DNA from: an uncultured Sulfitobacter sp.
GTDB lineage: Bacteria > Pseudomonadota > Alphaproteobacteria > Rhodobacterales > Rhodobacteraceae
DNA: 64,000 nucleotides
NCBI RefSeq assembly: GCF_947499945.1
Contig: NZ_CANMQD010000002.1
Span: 372,001-436,000 of the forward strand
Reading direction: 5' to 3'
Positions 28,535 through 37,566 of this stretch are shown piece by piece. The notes beneath the pieces were generated by a model, which worked only from the letters and a program-made list of their open reading frames with translations, had not been told where the DNA came from and ran no database searches. Positions within the stretch are counted from its first letter, which is position 1. Each line of letters begins with the position of its first letter. The position numbers and the translations under genes were made by a program.

Positions 28535-29035
28535 ATGGCACGTTTGTTCCACTGGCTCTTTCCCCATCCGCTCCTCACGATCCTGCTCACGATTGTCTGG
28601 ACGATTTTGCAGAATGGAATTTCGGCCGGGATGCTTGTGTTCGGCCTGATCCTCGGCACAATCATTCCGCGCCTCACAGCGGCCTTCTGGCCCGAACGCC
28701 CCGGTGGGTTTCGTGTGGGGAAAATGATTTCTTATACACTGTTGGTCATGTGGGACATTCTGGTGGCCAACATCCAAGTGGCATGGATTGTTCTGACCGT
28801 GTCCAACGCCAAGCTGAAGCCCGCGTGGATTACTGTCCCGCTTGATCTGCGCAAGCCTGAGGCGATCACCCTGCTGGCGGGTACCATCACGCTGACCCCC
28901 GGTACGGTGTCGGCAGATGTCTCCGAAAGTGGTTATTACCTGCTGGTCCATGTATTGCACACCGATGATCCTGCGGCTGAAGTGGATGCGATCAAAAACC
29001 GTTATGAGGCACGCCTGAAGGAGATTTTCGTATGA
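28535..29035 (+). CDS. mrpE: Na+/H+ antiporter subunit E (MrpE)
   Basis: A 166-residue protein with an N-terminal hydrophobic region and a soluble C-terminal domain. Typical MrpE sequences are TPGTVSADV and LLVHVLHTDD. The ATG at 28535, one base after the mrpD stop, is preceded by GAGGGGGA; the longer frame starting inside mrpD is not credible. Its stop overlaps the mrpF start. The protein is needed for stable assembly of the complex in characterised systems. Confidence 0.94.
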   Translation: MARLFHWLFPHPLLTILLTIVWTILQNGISAGMLVFGLILGTIIPRLTAAFWPERPGGFRVGKMISYTLLVMWDILVANIQVAWIVLTVSNAKLKPAWITVPLDLRKPEAITLLAGTITLTPGTVSADVSESGYYLLVHVLHTDDPAAEVDAIKNRYEARLKEIFV

Positions 29036-29319
29036 CTCTCGCTACCGAGATGATGGATTATGCGCTGATCCTCGCATTTGTTATTGTTGGATTGTGCCAG
29101 CTGATGGCCATGATCCGTGTTGTGATCGGGCCTGATACGGGCGACCGAATTCTGGCGCTGGATACGATGGTGGTGAACGCGATCGGTCTGATCGTCCTGA
29201 TGGGACTGTCTCAAGGGACGCGCATTTATTTCGAAGTGTCGCTGATCATTGCGATGCTCGGCTTTGTCTCGACCGTAGCCTATGCGCGGTTTGTCTTGCG
29301 GGGAGATATCATCGAATGA
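29032..29319 (+). CDS. mrpF: Na+/H+ antiporter subunit F (MrpF)
   Basis: A 95-residue membrane protein with three helices, normal for MrpF. The conserved GPDTGDRILALDTMVVN segment between helix 1 and helix 2 is present, and FVSTVAYARFVLRGDIIE closes the protein. It overlaps mrpE and mrpG by four bases (ATGA) on each side. Confidence 0.95.
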   Translation: MTLATEMMDYALILAFVIVGLCQLMAMIRVVIGPDTGDRILALDTMVVNAIGLIVLMGLSQGTRIYFEVSLIIAMLGFVSTVAYARFVLRGDIIE

Positions 29320-29711
29320 CTTATGAAATTATTGCCATTTACGCGGTTATATTCTGCCTTGTTGTGGGGTCGATTTTTACGCTGGTGGGCGCAATCGGAT
29401 TGCTCAAGTTCAACGACAGCATGACGCGTCTGCATGCGCCAACTAAAGTGGGGACCGTTGGCGTGGGGGCGCTGCTTTTGGCCTCCGTCATCTACAACGG
29501 TGTGTTTAACGAGGGGGCCATTCAGGAGTTGCTGATCATGGGGTTCCTCTTTGTCACAGCACCGATTTCGGCCAACTTCATCGCCAAAGTGAACATGCAC
29601 CGCCGTGCTTGTGATGCACCACCTGAATTGCCCGAGGGTGAGCAGTGGGCCACATTTGATGTGCCCGCCACCGATGCGGACATATCTGATCCGGTGATCG
29701 AGAAAGCCTAA
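29316..29711 (+). CDS. mrpG: Na+/H+ antiporter subunit G (MrpG)
   Basis: A 131-residue membrane protein with three helices and a charged C-terminal tail. GSIFTLVGAIGLLKFND and MTRLHAPTKVGTVGVG are the family hallmark blocks. Last gene of the mrp operon. Its stop overlaps that of the convergent LysR gene by four bases; no stem-loop terminator lies between, so antisense overlap of the transcripts is likely. Confidence 0.95.
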   Translation: MTYEIIAIYAVIFCLVVGSIFTLVGAIGLLKFNDSMTRLHAPTKVGTVGVGALLLASVIYNGVFNEGAIQELLIMGFLFVTAPISANFIAKVNMHRRACDAPPELPEGEQWATFDVPATDADISDPVIEKA

Positions 29712-30589
29712 AGCGCCGCGAAACAGTCCGCGAGATGGTCAAAGCACAGACGTACCCGCGGGCTCATCCGCAACTCTTTATGCGCGGTGAGCCAGACAGG
29801 GATCGTTCCGATATCCATCTCAGGGTTGATTTCGACAATTTCCTCATGCATTTCTGCCATGCCGCGCTGGCCAAAACCGATGCCGAACCCCGCCTGTATC
29901 ATGCGCCAGCACACCACCTGATCATCTGAGCGGAAGGCGAAAAAACTGCGGTCGACCTCCATCCCGACCTGACGCATGCCGTCGATGATGAGTGTGCTGC
30001 GATCATAGCCGATCATTGTATGCTGCGCCAAGTCTTGCGGAGTTTGGGGTGTGCCGCGCCGCTCCAGATAGCTGCGGGATGCGAATATTCCGATGGGTAA
30101 ATCCGCCACCTTTTTCGCAATCAGGTCATTCTGTGTCGGACGGTACATGCGCACCGCCAGATCGGCCTCGCGGCGCAGCAAATTTTCGCTTTGGTCTGTT
30201 GCAACCACCTCAAGGTCGAGGGCGGGATGGGCGATGTGCAGACTGCTCAGCATTGGCGGCAAAAGATAGGTCGCGGCAATCTGGCTGGCGGTGATGCGCA
30301 CCGTTCCGCTGATCTCTTGGGCCTGCGCTCCTTTAAAGGAAAGTTGCGCCGCGGCCTGCGCCATCGCATCAGCATGTGCCTGCACGGCCGCGCCTTCTGA
30401 CGTGAGTGTAAGACCTGCCGACGTACGGAAAAACAGCCGTGTCCCCAGCAGATCCTCCAACTGGTTCAAGTGGCGGCTGAGCGTGGGTTGGCTGGTACCC
30501 GTCTTTCCTGCCGCAGAGGAGAGAGATCCCGCTTCACTCATCGCGGCAAAGGATTGCAGAAGATGCCAAGGGATATCAGGGGTATTCAT
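29708..30589 (-). CDS. LysR family transcriptional regulator
   Basis: A 293-residue LysR-type regulator. Residues about 5-65 form the winged helix-turn-helix (FAAMSEAGSLSSAAGKTGTSQPTLSRHLNQLEDLLGTRLFFRTSAGLTLT), followed by a linker helix and a periplasmic-binding-like effector domain. The ATG at 30589 replaces a TTG ten codons upstream. It is divergent from the epimerase gene at 30683, the usual arrangement for a LysR target, and the gap contains an inverted TATGGATA/TATCCATA pair. The inducer is unknown. Confidence 0.9.
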   Translation of the reverse strand: MNTPDIPWHLLQSFAAMSEAGSLSSAAGKTGTSQPTLSRHLNQLEDLLGTRLFFRTSAGLTLTSEGAAVQAHADAMAQAAAQLSFKGAQAQEISGTVRITASQIAATYLLPPMLSSLHIAHPALDLEVVATDQSENLLRREADLAVRMYRPTQNDLIAKKVADLPIGIFASRSYLERRGTPQTPQDLAQHTMIGYDRSTLIIDGMRQVGMEVDRSFFAFRSDDQVVCWRMIQAGFGIGFGQRGMAEMHEEIVEINPEMDIGTIPVWLTAHKELRMSPRVRLCFDHLADCFAAL

Positions 30590-30682
30590 ATATGGATATC
30601 GCAATTCCAATTTTGACAATTATCTATCCATATTCTGATTGCTAGAGTTCAAGTGTCAATAGAAATGAACACGGAGATTATC

Positions 30683-31651
30683 ATGACACAAACAGTTCTC
30701 ATCCTCGGTGCAAAGGGTCGATTTGGCCGCGCTGCAACCCAGGCTTTCGCAAATGCAGGCTGGAACGTCCGCGCTTTGAGCCGTGCAGGCGATGGTGCGC
30801 CGCTTGCTGGCGTTTCTCATGTTGCCTGTGACGTGATGAAACGCGATGCCTTGGTCGCGGCGGCGCGGGGCGTGGATGTGATCGTGCACGCAGTCCATCC
30901 CGCCTATCAGCATTGGACCAAACAGATGCCAATCCATACGCGTAATGTTATCGCGGCAGGCCGCGCCAGCGGGGCCACGGTCATGGTGGTAGGCAATGTG
31001 TACCCCTTTGGCGAAAACGCGCCTGAATTACTGAGTGAGAGTGGGACCTTTGCCCCCACGACCCGCAAAGGTGCCTTGCGTGTCACGATGGAGCAGGCCT
31101 TTGCCGATGCTGCAGAGCAGGGGTTGCGCAGTGTCGTCCTGCGCGGTGGCGATTTCATCGAGAAGACCAAGACGGGCAACTGGTTCGAAACCTATATCAC
31201 TAATAAGGTGGGCAAAGGTATTTTCACTTATCCTGGTCGCATGGATGCGGTGCATGCTTGGGCCTATCTGCCTGACATGGCGCGGGCGATGGTAGGTCTT
31301 GCTGAGAAACGGGGCGCACTCCCGCCTTTCGCAAGCTTTGGCTTTGAAGGGTATAGCCTGACGGGAGCAGAGCTTAAGGCCGTAGTCGAGCGGCAGGTCG
31401 GTCAATCGCTCAAAACTGCATCTTTCCCTTGGTCTTTGATGCGTATCATTGGCCTCTTCAGTCCGCTGATACGCGAAGTGAACGAGATGCGGTATCTGTG
31501 GGACACACCCCACCGCGTTGATGGAAGCGCTTTGGCGGCAGCTTTGCCTGATTTCACGCCGACACCATTAAGTACTGCAATAGCAGAAGTGTTGGGAACA
31601 GCGCCCGAGACGCTTGTTGATCAGGCGGCATCCGCCATGCGATCTGCTTGA
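30683..31651 (+). CDS. NAD(P)-dependent epimerase/dehydratase-like protein (extended SDR)
   Basis: A 322-residue Rossmann-fold protein with the N-terminal dinucleotide loop ILGAKGRFGRA, matching an atypical or extended SDR. The central part (VGNVYPFGENAPELLSESG) resembles sugar epimerase-like proteins, but the usual YxxxK pair is not obvious, so catalytic function is uncertain. The start at 30683 has GGAG eight bases upstream. Divergent from the LysR gene that probably controls it. The stop overlaps the leader of the alcohol dehydrogenase gene, so readthrough into it is possible. Confidence 0.82.
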   Translation: MTQTVLILGAKGRFGRAATQAFANAGWNVRALSRAGDGAPLAGVSHVACDVMKRDALVAAARGVDVIVHAVHPAYQHWTKQMPIHTRNVIAAGRASGATVMVVGNVYPFGENAPELLSESGTFAPTTRKGALRVTMEQAFADAAEQGLRSVVLRGGDFIEKTKTGNWFETYITNKVGKGIFTYPGRMDAVHAWAYLPDMARAMVGLAEKRGALPPFASFGFEGYSLTGAELKAVVERQVGQSLKTASFPWSLMRIIGLFSPLIREVNEMRYLWDTPHRVDGSALAAALPDFTPTPLSTAIAEVLGTAPETLVDQAASAMRSA

Positions 31652-31704
31652 CAAAACCGCCGTCCTTGGGTCCTTCTGGGCCAAATATTTTCAGGAGAGC
31701 CACC

Positions 31705-32820
31705 ATGATGAGAACCCGCGCCGCCGTTGCTGTTGAAGCAGGAAAACCGTTGGAGATCATGGAGGTCAATCTGGAAGGACCCAAGCGCGGTGAAGTGCTG
31801 GTCGAGATCAAGGCCACAGGCCTGTGTCATACAGATGAATTCACCCGCTCAGGTGATGATCCCGAAGGCATCTTTCCCGCTATCCTTGGTCATGAGGGTG
31901 CGGGAATTGTGCTGGAAGTGGGCGAGGGTGTCACCACGCTGGAAGTCGGGGACCACGTGATCCCGCTCTATACCCCTGAATGCCGTGAATGCGAGTACTG
32001 CCTGAGCGGCAAAACCAATCTGTGCCAGAAAATTCGTATCACCCAAGGACGCGGCCAACTGCCCGATGGCACCACACGCTTCTCCATGCTGGATGGTACG
32101 CCGATCCATCATTACATGGGCTGCTCCACCTTTGCGAACCATACTGTCGTGCCCGAGATTGCGCTGGCCAAGGTCCGCAAAGACGCACCCTTTGACAAGA
32201 TTTGCTACATCGGTTGCGGTGTGACGACAGGGATTGGTGCGGTCATCAACACAGCTAAAGTTGAGATCGGCGCGCGCTGTATTGTGTTTGGTCTGGGCGG
32301 TATCGGCCTCAACGTGATTCAAGGGCTGCGCATGGCAGGGGCGGACCAGATTGTTGGTGTGGACCTCAACGACGACAAGCAAGAGGTCGGCACCTATTTT
32401 GGGATGACTGACTTCGTAAATCCTTCAAAGGTCGAGGGCGATCTTGTCGCCCATCTGGTCGAACTGACCAAAGGTGGCGCGGATTACACATTCGACGCCA
32501 CAGGCAACACCCAAGTCATGCGCACCGCCCTTGAGGCCGCGCATAAAGGCTGGGGTGAGAGCATTATCATCGGCGTAGCCCCAGCAGGTGCCGAGATTTC
32601 CACCCGTCCTTTCCAACTGGTTACCGGCCGCGTTTGGCGCGGGACAGCTTTTGGTGGGGCCAAAGGTCGTACCGATGTTCCAAAAATCGTAGACTGGTAC
32701 ATGAACGGCAAGATCGAGATCGACCCGATGATCACGCATAAGCTCACCCTCGACCAAATCAACGAAGGATTTGAACTGATGCACCAAGGCAAATCCATTC
32801 GCGCCGTCGTCGAATTCTAG
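31705..32820 (+). CDS. frmA: S-(hydroxymethyl)glutathione dehydrogenase / class III alcohol dehydrogenase
   Basis: A 371-residue zinc alcohol dehydrogenase. It oxidises the glutathione-formaldehyde adduct to S-formylglutathione, the main route of formaldehyde detoxification; it can also reduce S-nitrosoglutathione. Catalytic zinc ligands are C41 (GLCHTDEF), the GHEGAG histidine and a later cysteine (YIGCGVTTG). The structural zinc is held by the ECRECEYCLSGKTNLC cysteines. The NAD loop is FGLGGIGLNV. Start at 31705 follows CAGGAGAG. No S-formylglutathione hydrolase gene is next to it, which is unusual for dedicated formaldehyde operons. Confidence 0.93.
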   Translation: MMRTRAAVAVEAGKPLEIMEVNLEGPKRGEVLVEIKATGLCHTDEFTRSGDDPEGIFPAILGHEGAGIVLEVGEGVTTLEVGDHVIPLYTPECRECEYCLSGKTNLCQKIRITQGRGQLPDGTTRFSMLDGTPIHHYMGCSTFANHTVVPEIALAKVRKDAPFDKICYIGCGVTTGIGAVINTAKVEIGARCIVFGLGGIGLNVIQGLRMAGADQIVGVDLNDDKQEVGTYFGMTDFVNPSKVEGDLVAHLVELTKGGADYTFDATGNTQVMRTALEAAHKGWGESIIIGVAPAGAEISTRPFQLVTGRVWRGTAFGGAKGRTDVPKIVDWYMNGKIEIDPMITHKLTLDQINEGFELMHQGKSIRAVVEF

Positions 32821-32821
32821 G

Positions 32822-33985
32822 ATGACCCCGACCGTCCGGCACGTCTCCACCGGACTTGTGGTGGCGATTGTCGGATTCTTTGGTACTTTCCCGATTGTGG
32901 TGCAGGGGCTTTCTGCCGTCGGCGCGAGCCCCGCCCAGGCGTCGGCAGGGCTTATGGCTTCTGCCATGGCGATGGGTATCGCCGCCATCGTCCTGAGCCT
33001 CTATTTTCGCATGCCCGTTAGCATCGCGTGGTCGACACCGGGTGCTGCGTTGCTGGCAGTGAGTGTGGCACCGCAGGGCGGTTTTCCTGTGGCCGTTGGC
33101 GCGTTCATTGTCGCAGGTCTGCTCACGCTGGCGGCAGGTCTTGTCCGCCCCTTGGGGCATGCTGCGGCTGCAATTCCCGCAAATCTGGCCCAGGCGATGC
33201 TGGCCGGGGTGCTCTTCCCCATTTGTCTAGTGCCTTTCCAAGCTTTGCCGCAACTGCCATTTTTTGTGGGACCAATCATCGGGGCGTGGATTGCGGGGGC
33301 GCTGGTACACCGCCTTGCTGCGGTGCCAGTGGCGCTTGTGATGACGGGTGTGATGACTTTTGCGATGGGCGATACCGCCGCACTTCGCGGCATGTCATTT
33401 GTGACATTGCCCGAATGGACCAACCCTTCGTTTACGCTCACCGCTGCGATCAGTATCGGGCTGCCCTTGTTTGTCGTGACGATGGCCACCCAGAACGTTC
33501 CGGGCGTGGCGATCCTGCGCAGCTATGGCTTTACCCCGCCGCCATCTGCCCTGCTCTCGTCCGTGGGGGCAGGCAGCATCCTTGCGGCCCCTTTTGGTGT
33601 TTTCTCGATCTGTGTGGCGGCTATTACATCGGCGATGTGCGCAAATTCGGACAGTGATCCCGACCCCGCAGAGCGCTATAAATCCGCCGTCATGGCAGGC
33701 GTGTTCTATTGTCTGTTCGGCATGTGCGCAGGATTGCTGACTGCCTTTGCTGCCGCTGTTCCGGACCTTGTCTTTTCCACGCTTGCCGGTCTTGCGGTAT
33801 TAAATGTCATGGCGGGGGCATTGCGGGCCGCATTGGCAGAAGATCATGGGCGCGAGGCGGCGATATTAACCATCGCAGTCACGGCATCAGGCATGAGTGT
33901 TGCTGGCATCGGTGCTGCGGTGTGGGGGCTTTTGGCGGGCCTTTGCTTTTATGGACTTCTGACGTTGCGCAAGCGGCTGAGTTGA
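32822..33985 (+). CDS. benE: BenE family benzoate/proton symporter-like transporter
   Basis: A 387-residue inner-membrane protein with about 12 helices, the BenE (benzoate:H+ symporter) family. Family-like segments are SIAWSTPGAALLA near the N-terminus, TMATQNVPGVAILRSYGF in the middle and ITSAMCANSDSDPDPAERYKSAVMAGVFY. It starts one base after the frmA stop, so the two genes are probably cotranscribed. No benzoate dioxygenase genes occur in this window, so the true substrate may differ from benzoate. Confidence 0.85.
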   Translation: MTPTVRHVSTGLVVAIVGFFGTFPIVVQGLSAVGASPAQASAGLMASAMAMGIAAIVLSLYFRMPVSIAWSTPGAALLAVSVAPQGGFPVAVGAFIVAGLLTLAAGLVRPLGHAAAAIPANLAQAMLAGVLFPICLVPFQALPQLPFFVGPIIGAWIAGALVHRLAAVPVALVMTGVMTFAMGDTAALRGMSFVTLPEWTNPSFTLTAAISIGLPLFVVTMATQNVPGVAILRSYGFTPPPSALLSSVGAGSILAAPFGVFSICVAAITSAMCANSDSDPDPAERYKSAVMAGVFYCLFGMCAGLLTAFAAAVPDLVFSTLAGLAVLNVMAGALRAALAEDHGREAAILTIAVTASGMSVAGIGAAVWGLLAGLCFYGLLTLRKRLS

Positions 33986-34064
33986 CCCTTGACCGCATGT
34001 TGACACGCCGCGCCTCGCGCGTATCTGTCATGCAAGCCTTTTCAATCAAGTCGGAGCTATCCTA

Positions 34065-34841
34065 ATGTCGAAAACTGCCCTTATCACTGGCGCATCCTCT
34101 GGTATCGGGGCCGAATTTGCCCGCTATCATGCGCAGAAAGGCGGCGATGTCGTTTTGACGGCCCGTTCGGAGGATAAGCTTAAAAAACTCGCTGCCGAGA
34201 TCGAGGCAGAGCATAAAGTAAAAGCGCATGTCATTGTTGCTGATCTTGGAACTGCCAAGGGGCCATCCGAGCTTGTTCGCCAAGTGACCGAAGCGGGTAT
34301 CCAGATTGATATCCTGATCAATAACGCAGGATTTGGCGGGCAGGGGCGTCATATTGATCGTAATATCGACGACGAGTTGGAGATGATTGATCTAAACGTC
34401 AAAGCGCTGGTCGCGTTAAGCCATCACTTCGGGCGCGAGATGTCCAAACGTGCGCAAGGCCGCATCCTCAATGTAGGTTCCAGTGCCGGCTTTATGCCTG
34501 GCCCGCTTCAAGCAGTGTATTTCGCAACCAAAGCTTTTGTAAAAAGCTTTTCTGAAGCGTTGGATCATGAGCTGCGGCCCCAAGGGGTGACAGTCACCCT
34601 TCTGGCACCCGGTTATGTCAAAACCGCCTTTGCCGACCGCGCCGATTTGCACGGAACAAAGCTGACAGCAGGTGGCGGTAAAACGCCCAGATCGGTGGCA
34701 AAATATGGATACGATGCTATGTCTCGTGGTGAACTGGTCGCAATCAACGAAAAGCAGTTGGACTTCATGGTCAACTGGATCATTCCGTTATTGCCGCGCC
34801 GTGCTGTGCTCAAAATGATTGAGCGGATGCAATCCAAATAA
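34065..34841 (+). CDS. SDR family oxidoreductase (DltE-like)
   Basis: A 258-residue short-chain dehydrogenase. TGASSGIGAEFAR is the cofactor loop, NNAGFGGQG follows strand 4, S in VGSSAGF and Y-x3-K (YFATKAF) form the active site. R at the end of strand 2 (TARSEDKL) favours NADP(H). The C-terminal segment (WIIPLLPRRAVLKMIERMQSK) is typical of the subfamily often annotated as DltE or YqjQ. It follows BenE by 79 bp and precedes the molybdenum hydroxylase genes by 24 bp; a shared transcript with iorA is possible. Confidence 0.88.
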   Translation: MSKTALITGASSGIGAEFARYHAQKGGDVVLTARSEDKLKKLAAEIEAEHKVKAHVIVADLGTAKGPSELVRQVTEAGIQIDILINNAGFGGQGRHIDRNIDDELEMIDLNVKALVALSHHFGREMSKRAQGRILNVGSSAGFMPGPLQAVYFATKAFVKSFSEALDHELRPQGVTVTLLAPGYVKTAFADRADLHGTKLTAGGGKTPRSVAKYGYDAMSRGELVAINEKQLDFMVNWIIPLLPRRAVLKMIERMQSK

Positions 34842-34865
34842 TCGACCCACCAAGAGGCAGATACG

Positions 34866-35324
34866 ATGAAACTGAACGTGAACGGAAAATCCCATGAAGT
34901 TGATGTCGAGGATGACATGCCTCTGCTGTGGGTGCTGCGGGACGAACTGGGCATTACAGATGTAAAATACGGCTGTGGCATTGCGCAATGTGGCGCTTGT
35001 ACCGTTCATGTGGACGGTGTTGCCGTGCGCTCCTGCCAGTTGGCGGCAGGGGATGTAGACGGGAATGTCACCACAATTGAGGGTCTCGGTTCTCCCAGTG
35101 CGTTGCACGCTGTTCAAGAGGCATGGATCGAGCATCAGGTCGCACAATGCGGCTATTGCCAGTCGGGGCAGATCATGCAGGCGGCCAGTTTTCTCGATTT
35201 GAATGGTGAGCCAAATGACGAACAAATTGATCAAGCGATGAGCGGTAATTTGTGTCGCTGCGGAACCTATCCGCGCATTCGTGCTGCGATCAAAACCGCC
35301 GCAACCAAGCTGCAAGGAGCCTGA
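34866..35324 (+). CDS. iorA: Isoquinoline 1-oxidoreductase-type small subunit, 2Fe-2S protein
   Basis: A 152-residue electron-transfer subunit of the xanthine oxidase family. The N-terminal plant-ferredoxin domain contains CGIAQCGAC (first 2Fe-2S cluster) and the C-terminal helical domain has [10 protein letters not shown] and [11 protein letters not shown] (second cluster), all eight cysteines present. AAGGAG precedes the large-subunit start within its last codons. It passes electrons from the molybdenum cofactor of the partner encoded directly downstream. Confidence 0.93.
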   Translation: MKLNVNGKSHEVDVEDDMPLLWVLRDELGITDVKYGCGIAQCGACTVHVDGVAVRSCQLAAGDVDGNVTTIEGLGSPSALHAVQEAWIEHQVAQCGYCQSGQIMQAASFLDLNGEPNDEQIDQAMSGNLCRCGTYPRIRAAIKTAATKLQGA

Positions 35325-35325
35325 T

Positions 35326-37566
35326 ATGGGTCGTCTGAAAACAATCGCGCGGCGTTCGTTTCTTGTCGGTTCTGCGGCCATCTTGGGCGGCGTGGCATTC
35401 GGCACCTATCTGGTAAAACGGGACCCAGACAACCCGCTTATCGCCAGTGCGCGTGCGGGCGATGCGGTGTTTAATCCTTGGGTCAAGATCAACGCCGAAG
35501 GTATCACACTGGTCACACCGCATACAGATCTCGGTCAGGGTGCCGCCTCCATGCAAGCGATGCTGATCGCCGAGGAACTGGATGTGGAGCTAAACCAAAT
35601 TTCCACAACGCCGGGCGTGCCTGCGGGTGCTTACTACAACACAGCGCTAGCGGCTGAGGCAGTGCCGTTCCGCTCTAACGACGACAGCTTTGCCGCAGAG
35701 GCGATGCGCAGCACCATGGGTGCTGTCATGAAGGTGTTAGGCGCGCAGGTGACAGGTGGTTCAACCTCGGTGCCTGACAGTTTTGACAAATTGCGCATGG
35801 CAGGGGCCGTAGCGCGTGAGACGTTGAAAGCGGCAGCTGCTGCCGAGACGGGCATTGAGGCAGCGTTGCTCAAGACCGAAGCGGGGGCAGTTGTCCTGCC
35901 CGATGGCGTGCGCATCGCCTATACCGACCTCGCTGACCGCGCGGCTGAATTGGAGCCTGTTACCGATGTCACTCTGCGTGATCCGTCCCAGTGGCGTTTG
36001 ATCGGTAAGCAGGTCGAGCGGTTGGATGTGGTGGCTAAATCTACAGGCACGCAGACCTATGGTATCGATCTTAAACTTGACGGTATGGTGCATGCCTCGG
36101 TGCGGATGAACCCACGGAAAGGGGCAGCACTCCAAGGCTTTGACGCGACAGCGGCACAGGGAATGCGCGGTGTTTCGCAAATCGTCGGTCTGCCTTACGG
36201 TGTAGCGGTGATTGCAGACAACACTTGGCGTGCCTTCCGCGCACTGGAAGAGATTGAATATGACTGGGCACGGGCCCCGTACCCCGCCGAGCAGGAGACC
36301 CATTGGGCCGAAGTTGCCGCTTCATTCACACCAGAGCGTCTGGACAAAGAGTGGCGCCATGACGGTGATGTGGATGCCGCGCTTGAGGGTGCTGAGGTTA
36401 TTGAGGCCGAATACCGTGCGCCCTATGTGGCGCACCAACCGCTTGAGCCGCTCAATGCCATGGCATTGGTCACCGCAGATCGTGTGGACATCTGGGTTGC
36501 CCACCAAATTCCCGGCTTTGTAGAGCAGCGTGTTGCGAAGCGGTTGGGCATGGAGACGGAGCAGGTCTTTTTGCACAACCAATACGCCGGTGGCAGCTTT
36601 GGTCACCGTCTTGAGTTCGACAATGTCGATGTTGTGGTGGATGTGGCGCGTGAAGTGATGGGCACACCTGTCAAACTTACGTTCAGCCGTGAGGAAGATT
36701 TTGCGCAAGACTATAACCGCCAGATTGGTATGGGACGCGGCCGTGGTGCGCATGCAGATGGCAAGGTGACGGTGCTTGATCTCGACATTGCCACAGTTTC
36801 TTCCTCGCGCTCCCAATCGGGTCGCCTTGGTGCGCCTGTTCCCGGACCAGATACGCAAATCGCTGCGGGGGCGTGGAACATGCGCTACGCTGTGCCAGAT
36901 CTTCGTGTGCGTGCCTACGCTGTGCCAGAGCTTGCGCCGACATCGTCATGGCGCTCGGTCGGGGCCTCTACAGCTGGTTTTTTCGCAGAGAGTTTTCTGG
37001 ATGAGTTGATCCATGCCGCAGGGGCCGATCCGATGGAGGAGCGCTTGCGTCTGACCAATGACCCCGATGCCCGCGCTGTTTTGGAAGCTGTGGCCGAGAT
37101 GTCCAACTGGGGCAGCCCGCTTGGACCCCGTCAAGGGCGCGGTGTGGCGCTGGTGACGTCCTTTGGGGTGCCCACAGCGGAAGTGGTGCAAGTAACTGAT
37201 ACAGATGACGGGATCAAGATTGACCATGTGTGGGTTGCTGCCGAAGTGGGGCGGGTTGTTGACCCTGTTACCTTCGAGAATGTAGTCGCGGGGGGTGTGA
37301 TCTGGGGTCTGGGCCATGCTATGAACTCCGAGATTACCTATTCTGATGGCCGTGCAGAGCAGGATAACTATCACTTCGCCGAAGGCATGCGGATGCACCA
37401 ATGTCCGATCATTGAAGTGCGCGGGCTTGAGAACAATCCCGCAATTCGCGGTGTGGGTGAGCCTCCTGTGCCACCTGCGGCACCCGCTTTGGCCAATGCG
37501 ATCTTTGCTGCAACGGGCAAACGCCTGCGCGAAATGCCATTCTTTCACACGGTGGATTTCGTATGA
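35326..37566 (+). CDS. iorB: Isoquinoline 1-oxidoreductase-type large subunit, molybdopterin-binding
   Basis: A 746-residue catalytic subunit of a molybdenum hydroxylase. The N-terminus carries a Tat signal (ARRSFLVGSAAILGG), so the enzyme is exported folded with its cofactors, and the small subunit presumably travels with it. Cofactor-binding blocks include GGSFGHRLEFDN and the region RSVGASTAGFFAESFLDEL; the C-terminal GVGEPPVPPAAPAL contains the catalytic glutamate. Relatives oxidise N-heterocycles or aldehydes; this substrate is unknown. The start at 35326 is just after the iorA stop. The last codons overlap the cytochrome gene. Confidence 0.93.
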   Translation: MGRLKTIARRSFLVGSAAILGGVAFGTYLVKRDPDNPLIASARAGDAVFNPWVKINAEGITLVTPHTDLGQGAASMQAMLIAEELDVELNQISTTPGVPAGAYYNTALAAEAVPFRSNDDSFAAEAMRSTMGAVMKVLGAQVTGGSTSVPDSFDKLRMAGAVARETLKAAAAAETGIEAALLKTEAGAVVLPDGVRIAYTDLADRAAELEPVTDVTLRDPSQWRLIGKQVERLDVVAKSTGTQTYGIDLKLDGMVHASVRMNPRKGAALQGFDATAAQGMRGVSQIVGLPYGVAVIADNTWRAFRALEEIEYDWARAPYPAEQETHWAEVAASFTPERLDKEWRHDGDVDAALEGAEVIEAEYRAPYVAHQPLEPLNAMALVTADRVDIWVAHQIPGFVEQRVAKRLGMETEQVFLHNQYAGGSFGHRLEFDNVDVVVDVAREVMGTPVKLTFSREEDFAQDYNRQIGMGRGRGAHADGKVTVLDLDIATVSSSRSQSGRLGAPVPGPDTQIAAGAWNMRYAVPDLRVRAYAVPELAPTSSWRSVGASTAGFFAESFLDELIHAAGADPMEERLRLTNDPDARAVLEAVAEMSNWGSPLGPRQGRGVALVTSFGVPTAEVVQVTDTDDGIKIDHVWVAAEVGRVVDPVTFENVVAGGVIWGLGHAMNSEITYSDGRAEQDNYHFAEGMRMHQCPIIEVRGLENNPAIRGVGEPPVPPAAPALANAIFAATGKRLREMPFFHTVDFV

